Assembly (NCBI RefSeq): GCF_030159255.1
Contig: NZ_BSCT01000020.1
Coordinates: forward strand, 1 to 64,000
Direction: 5' to 3'
Source of the DNA: Bradyrhizobium sp. SSBR45G
GTDB lineage: Bacteria; Pseudomonadota; Alphaproteobacteria; Rhizobiales; Xanthobacteraceae
DNA length: 64,000 nt
Shown here piece after piece: positions 59,013-64,000 of the stretch. Both the position numbers and the translations under genes were made by a program. A model generated the notes under the pieces. It was not told the DNA's origin and did not search any database. It worked only from the letters and a program-made list of their open reading frames with translations. The first letter of the stretch is position 1. Each line of letters begins with the position of its first letter.

Positions 59013-62000
59013 TCACGGGCTGCCCGGCGGCGTCAGCACGACCGGCGGACGCGGCAACGGCCTCGGCCGCGGCGGCATGGCGCCGGGCGCGGGCTTGATC
59101 TCGACCGGCGGCGGCAACGGAGCGACCTGCGGCTGGCTCGCCGCCAGAGGTGCCGCCGGCGCGGCCGGCGGCGGCGCGGCGGCGGGAGCCGAGAGCGGCG
59201 CCGAAAGCGGCGGCACGGCAGCGCGCGGGCCACCGAGCTTGGTCCGCGGATCCCGCCGCGGATCACGTCCCGGCATCGGCACGTCGGTCGCGTTAGGGGT
59301 GACGGGAGCAGCATCGGGGCCGCCCGGCAGCGATGCCGTCGACGACGGATAGGTCGGCGGCGGCTCGCCGCGCGCGATCGCATCCAGACGGCGGGTCTCG
59401 CGATCGATCGCGCGCACCGCGAGCCAGGACGACAGCGACGTCACATCGAGCACCCGCGTCAGCGCATCGGGCGTGCCCATCACGAACAGCTGCACCTCGG
59501 GGCGGCTGTTGGCATTGCCGGTCGTGTTCGAGCTCAGGCTGGCGCGAATGTCGGCCTGGTCGGCCGGAACGTCGAAGCCGCCGGAGACGATGGCGCGCGC
59601 GCCCTGAGCCTCCAGCGTGGTGGCGCCGACGCGCACGCGGCCATCGCGGATGATGAACGGGATCTGCGCCGAGACGACCGACAGACTACCCGACGCCAGC
59701 GCCGGCTCGACCACCTGGCGGAGCTTGCCGTCGTCGGTCACCTGCCCTGCGTCGGCGGCGCGCAAGGCGGCATCGAAGGCCCGCGGGTCGAGATTGGCGA
59801 TCGATGCATTGTCCAGCGTCACAGTGCCGTTGCCCGAAAGCGCATTGACCAGGCCCTGCACGCTGCGGCCTTCGGCGGCCAGCGTCATCTGTGCGGACAC
59901 TTTGCCTGCGGGCATCTTCAGATTGCGATAGCGCAGCGCATTGCCGTCGACGCCGGCAAGCTCGATGCGTCCGTTCAGGACGAGCCCGTTCGGATTGGGC
60001 CGCGCCTCGACAGTGGCGATCACCTCGCCGCCGCCGAGCTTGCCCTTGAGGTTCTCGATGGTCAGCGACTGGCCATCGCTCTTGATGGCGCCCGCAAGCG
60101 GCCGCAAATCGGTGCCGTTCAAGACGGTGCCGCTGAGCGCCTGGAATGCGACGCGGCCGCGCCAGCCCTTCAGGAGGCCGGCGCCGAGCGGCTCCGCCTG
60201 CTCGCGCCCGGCCGCGCCGATCAGCACCGCGACCACTTGCGGCACGTCGAGCGCGTCGATCCCGACCTCGCCATCGACCTGCCTGTCGTCGTCGAGGTTC
60301 ACCGCCAGCCGCCCGCGTAGCCGCGATCCGCCGACGGTGCTGTCGATGTCCTCCAGCGTCACGCGGCCACCGGACAGCCCGAGCTTGCCGAACAGGCGGA
60401 TGTTCTGCGCCGCCGGATCCTGCGGCTTCACGCCCAGCAGCGGCGCCAGATTGGCGCTGCGCAGCCGCAGATTGACATTGGCCCTGGCCGCATCGCCCCA
60501 CGGCTCGACGGTGCCCTGCGCGTCGCCGTCGAGGCCCACGCCGGATAGTTTTGCATTCACCCGCAGCGGCGCGCGCCAGCTGCCCGTGACGCTCGACTGA
60601 AACTCGGCCGGACCGTTGCCGACGGCTGCGACACGATCGAGCCCGAGCAGCGCCAGCACGACACTGCCCTGCTCGGCCGAAAGTCGGCTCTCGACGCCGA
60701 GCTCGGTGCGATCGATCGCATCGACCTCGAAGCTGCGCAGCGCGGCGGCCGAGGGCTTCGCCGTCAGCGTGGCCGAGCCCTTCAATTGCGGCGCGTCGAG
60801 ATCGAGCACCGCCTTGGCCTGGCTGCGGTCGGCATTCGCGGGATCCTTGGCGAGATCCAGCGTGAGCTTGAGCCGCGCCGCGCCCGCAGGCGTAGTGAGC
60901 GCATCGAAGCGCGCCGAGATCTGCGGCGCGAACGGCTGCACCAGCGCCGTGATCTCCTTCAGCGAGCCAGCCATCGACGTCACCGTCAGCCGCCCGGTGG
61001 CGTCGGCGCGATCGAAGCGACCGGCGCCCTCGGTCGTCACGCCGCCACTCTGCCCGAACTTGATCTGGTCGACGGCGATCGTCTTGGGATCGTAGGAGAC
61101 GCGCGCGGTGAGCGGACGCAGCTCCTGGCCGCTGAGCTTGGCGCGGCCGACGTCCAGCGCCACGCTCGCCTCCGCCGGCCACTCACCAGTGACGCCGACC
61201 AGCGATCGCGTGACGGCCATCGCGGCATCGAGATCGAGGCGGTCCCCCTTCAGCACCGCCTCGAAGCGCGAGCCGGCGCCGGCGGGGCGGTTGAGAAGAG
61301 CAACGCGTCCATCGACGGAGCCGCCGTCGATGTCGGCCTTCAATCCATCGATCGCGATCCGTTCCGGCGCGACGTTGAGATCGCCGCGCAGCCGCAGCGG
61401 ACGCTGCGTGCGATAGCTCGTGTCGCTGCGGCCCTGCAGCCAGGCCACCAGCGAATCCGGCTCGGAGGATTCGAGATCGAGCGCACCGGTGAAGCCTGCC
61501 GTGACCGAGGTCGAGATGCCGATGGTCCGGAAGGTCAGACGCGTCGAGCCCGGCGCGCGCAGATCGACCTTCTCGAGGCTCCACGCGGTCGGCTCATTGT
61601 GGAGATCCGCCGTGAAATTCTGCACCGGGCGCCCGGAGAGCATGATCTGCTCGGTCGAGAACTGCACGTTGGCCGGCATCGGCAGGGTCGGCAGCTGCGC
61701 GATCCAGTTGCGCAGCGCCGGCAGCACCAGCGCGGGTGCGATCGCCCGCCGGTCCTTGACCTCATCGCCGCCAGCCAGCAGCTTGTCGGCATCGAGCTGA
61801 CGCGCCGACAGCGACGCTTTCAGCACCGGCATCGCACCGAAGCGGACGTCACCGCCGCCGGCGAATTTCAGCGCACGATCCTCCTGGCCGAAGGTCACCT
61901 CGATCTGGTCGAGCTTGGCGGACGCCTGGTCGCCCGCGATCTTGGTGGCGATCCGCCACGGCGTGCCACCAGCCTGGTTCGCCGGGCTGCTCTTGGCCGT

Positions 62001-62795
62001 TTGGGCCTGTTTCGCCGAAGCGTCCTTTGCAGCCTGGGCAGGCTTGTCCTTGTCGGTGCTCGGCTCTTTGGGCGGTGACGACAACGTCAGCGCGCCCTCG
62101 AAACGCGGCGAGCGGTTGGGGAAGCTGATCAGGCCTTCGACATCGGCCATGACCGGACGCTCGCCCGGATCGATGTTGAGATGGACGCGCAGGCCGTTGG
62201 AATCCTTGTCCTGGCTCGACGACAGCCGGAACGGATAGCGGCTGCCGCGGATCGAGACCGCGCCGTCGCCGCGCAGCGAGCCGGCCAGCGAACGGACGTC
62301 GCCGGAGAACACGATATCGGTCAGTTCGATCGTCGAGCGGCTGGCCGCGTCGTGCAGGGCGACCCGGCCGGTCAGGTTGAAGCGGTCGATCGAGAGCGCG
62401 GCCAGATTGAACCGGCCCGAGGCCGCCGGCAGATCGACCTGGCCCTTGGCGTCGAGCCCGAGATCGGCGGCCATGCCGCCGATGGTGAGCTCGTTGGCCT
62501 TCCACTGCCCGCGCATCAGGTCGCCGAGGCTGAACTCGACGTCGAGCTTGTCGGCGCGCAGCTTGCCGAGGTGATTGGCGCCGCCGAACGTGACCTGGCG
62601 CAGCCGCAGGGTCGGCGTCGGCAACAGCCGTGCGTCCAGCGCACCGGCGACCCGCACGGGCACGCCGACGATCTTGCCGGCCTCGGCCTCGAACTGCGGC
62701 CGGAACTGGTTCCAGTCGACGAAGTACGGGCCGATCAGCGCAGCAAGGAGCGCAAGGATGAAGGCAATCGCCAAGCCGAGCAGGGTCGTCTGCAC
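59013..62795 (-). CDS. AsmA-family envelope protein
   Basis: This is a very large protein of 1260 residues. An N-terminal membrane span (LLGLAIAFILALLAALIGPYFVDW) is followed by the AsmA pattern NQFRPQFEAEAGKIVGVPVRVAGALDARLLPTPTLRLRQVTFGG. A long beta-rich periplasmic repeat region follows and ends in a low-complexity Pro/Ala tail (from about 1170). AsmA relatives (TamB, YhdP) form hydrophobic grooves for moving lipids between membranes. A GTG start at 62795 is chosen because GAGGGAG precedes it. It is the single upstream neighbour of the LysR gene. Confidence 0.88.
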   Translation of the reverse strand: MQTTLLGLAIAFILALLAALIGPYFVDWNQFRPQFEAEAGKIVGVPVRVAGALDARLLPTPTLRLRQVTFGGANHLGKLRADKLDVEFSLGDLMRGQWKANELTIGGMAADLGLDAKGQVDLPAASGRFNLAALSIDRFNLTGRVALHDAASRSTIELTDIVFSGDVRSLAGSLRGDGAVSIRGSRYPFRLSSSQDKDSNGLRVHLNIDPGERPVMADVEGLISFPNRSPRFEGALTLSSPPKEPSTDKDKPAQAAKDASAKQAQTAKSSPANQAGGTPWRIATKIAGDQASAKLDQIEVTFGQEDRALKFAGGGDVRFGAMPVLKASLSARQLDADKLLAGGDEVKDRRAIAPALVLPALRNWIAQLPTLPMPANVQFSTEQIMLSGRPVQNFTADLHNEPTAWSLEKVDLRAPGSTRLTFRTIGISTSVTAGFTGALDLESSEPDSLVAWLQGRSDTSYRTQRPLRLRGDLNVAPERIAIDGLKADIDGGSVDGRVALLNRPAGAGSRFEAVLKGDRLDLDAAMAVTRSLVGVTGEWPAEASVALDVGRAKLSGQELRPLTARVSYDPKTIAVDQIKFGQSGGVTTEGAGRFDRADATGRLTVTSMAGSLKEITALVQPFAPQISARFDALTTPAGAARLKLTLDLAKDPANADRSQAKAVLDLDAPQLKGSATLTAKPSAAALRSFEVDAIDRTELGVESRLSAEQGSVVLALLGLDRVAAVGNGPAEFQSSVTGSWRAPLRVNAKLSGVGLDGDAQGTVEPWGDAARANVNLRLRSANLAPLLGVKPQDPAAQNIRLFGKLGLSGGRVTLEDIDSTVGGSRLRGRLAVNLDDDRQVDGEVGIDALDVPQVVAVLIGAAGREQAEPLGAGLLKGWRGRVAFQALSGTVLNGTDLRPLAGAIKSDGQSLTIENLKGKLGGGEVIATVEARPNPNGLVLNGRIELAGVDGNALRYRNLKMPAGKVSAQMTLAAEGRSVQGLVNALSGNGTVTLDNASIANLDPRAFDAALRAADAGQVTDDGKLRQVVEPALASGSLSVVSAQIPFIIRDGRVRVGATTLEAQGARAIVSGGFDVPADQADIRASLSSNTTGNANSRPEVQLFVMGTPDALTRVLDVTSLSSWLAVRAIDRETRRLDAIARGEPPPTYPSSTASLPGGPDAAPVTPNATDVPMPGRDPRRDPRTKLGGPRAAVPPLSAPLSAPAAAPPPAAPAAPLAASQPQVAPLPPPVEIKPAPGAMPPRPRPLPRPPVVLTPPGSP

Positions 62796-62968
62796 GGGGT
62801 CTCCCTCAAAGGACAACGCTCCGGCGTCCCAACCTGTCCACCATTGCGGCAAAAGCCCCGCTGGTACCGATACCGGAGCGCTGCATCATATAGGATTAAG
62901 TATGGCGAAGTCACAGCGCTGTCGGTCTTTCCAGGGGCGTTGCACAACAACTCCGTTAACGAAGATGG

Positions 62969-64000
<1,032 letters not shown>

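Overview
The window comes from a high-GC alphaproteobacterial chromosome, most probably Bradyrhizobium or a close relative (Nitrobacteraceae, Hyphomicrobiales). The signs are a circularly permuted two-piece tmRNA whose tag reads ANDNFAPVAQAA, the hflK-hflC-DUF2065-degP order, DUF2336, CbtAB, FeoAB and DUF4169 genes, and many palindromic intergenic elements of the kind usual in Bradyrhizobium and Rhodopseudomonas. The genus is an inference; no 16S rRNA or tRNA gene was found. About 60 protein genes fill the window. There is no phage, insertion sequence or CRISPR array.

Layout. 0-5 kb: a NitT/TauT-type ABC pair (minus) beside an OpuC-type osmolyte importer whose permease and binding protein are fused (plus), then a rhodanese. 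5-12.5 kb: a membrane sulfatase-like transferase, two small envelope proteins, a NarL-type two-component pair and a short-chain dehydrogenase. 12.9-17.5 kb: a DUF2336 protein and a cobalt module (CbtB, CbtA, a phosphatase-like protein lacking its catalytic histidine, an unknown anchored periplasmic protein and a divergent membrane protein). Two copies of one palindromic element bracket this module. 17.7-24.4 kb: branched-chain amino acid genes on the minus strand (ilvB, a PLP dehydratase, ilvH, a methyltransferase, a LysE exporter, ilvC). A complete attenuator precedes ilvB: promoter, short Ile/Leu/Val-rich leader peptide and terminator hairpin.

24.5-33 kb: a FitAB-type toxin-antitoxin pair, miaA and serB with start codons only three bases apart, a small secreted protein, an MFS exporter with a divergent LysR regulator, a GNAT protein and ArsH. 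A 1.17-kb gene-free stretch follows, holding a strongly structured non-coding segment and three large palindromic elements. 33-43 kb: degP, DUF2065, hflC and hflK; then folA, a GNAT gene and thyA; TctA/TctB without TctC; a two-gene chromate transporter.

43-50.5 kb: ssrA next to sspB (tagging of stalled nascent chains and delivery of tagged proteins to ClpXP), fumC, two small coupled genes, feoAB, a quinone reductase-like gene and its divergent LysR regulator. 50.5-59 kb: a minus-strand operon of quinate/shikimate dehydrogenase, a five-gene branched-chain-type ABC importer and a two-domain 3-dehydroshikimate dehydratase, preceded by a LysR gene whose 3' end carries a perfect T-N11-A inverted repeat. 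Together these could import shikimate or a relative and convert it to protocatechuate. 59-64 kb: a large AsmA-family protein and a cytochrome P450 cut by the window edge.

The points most worth following up are the putative shikimate operon, the structured non-coding segment near 32.2-32.4 kb, the extended cobalt module with its degenerate phosphatase, the ilvB attenuator, and the twelve palindromic elements.
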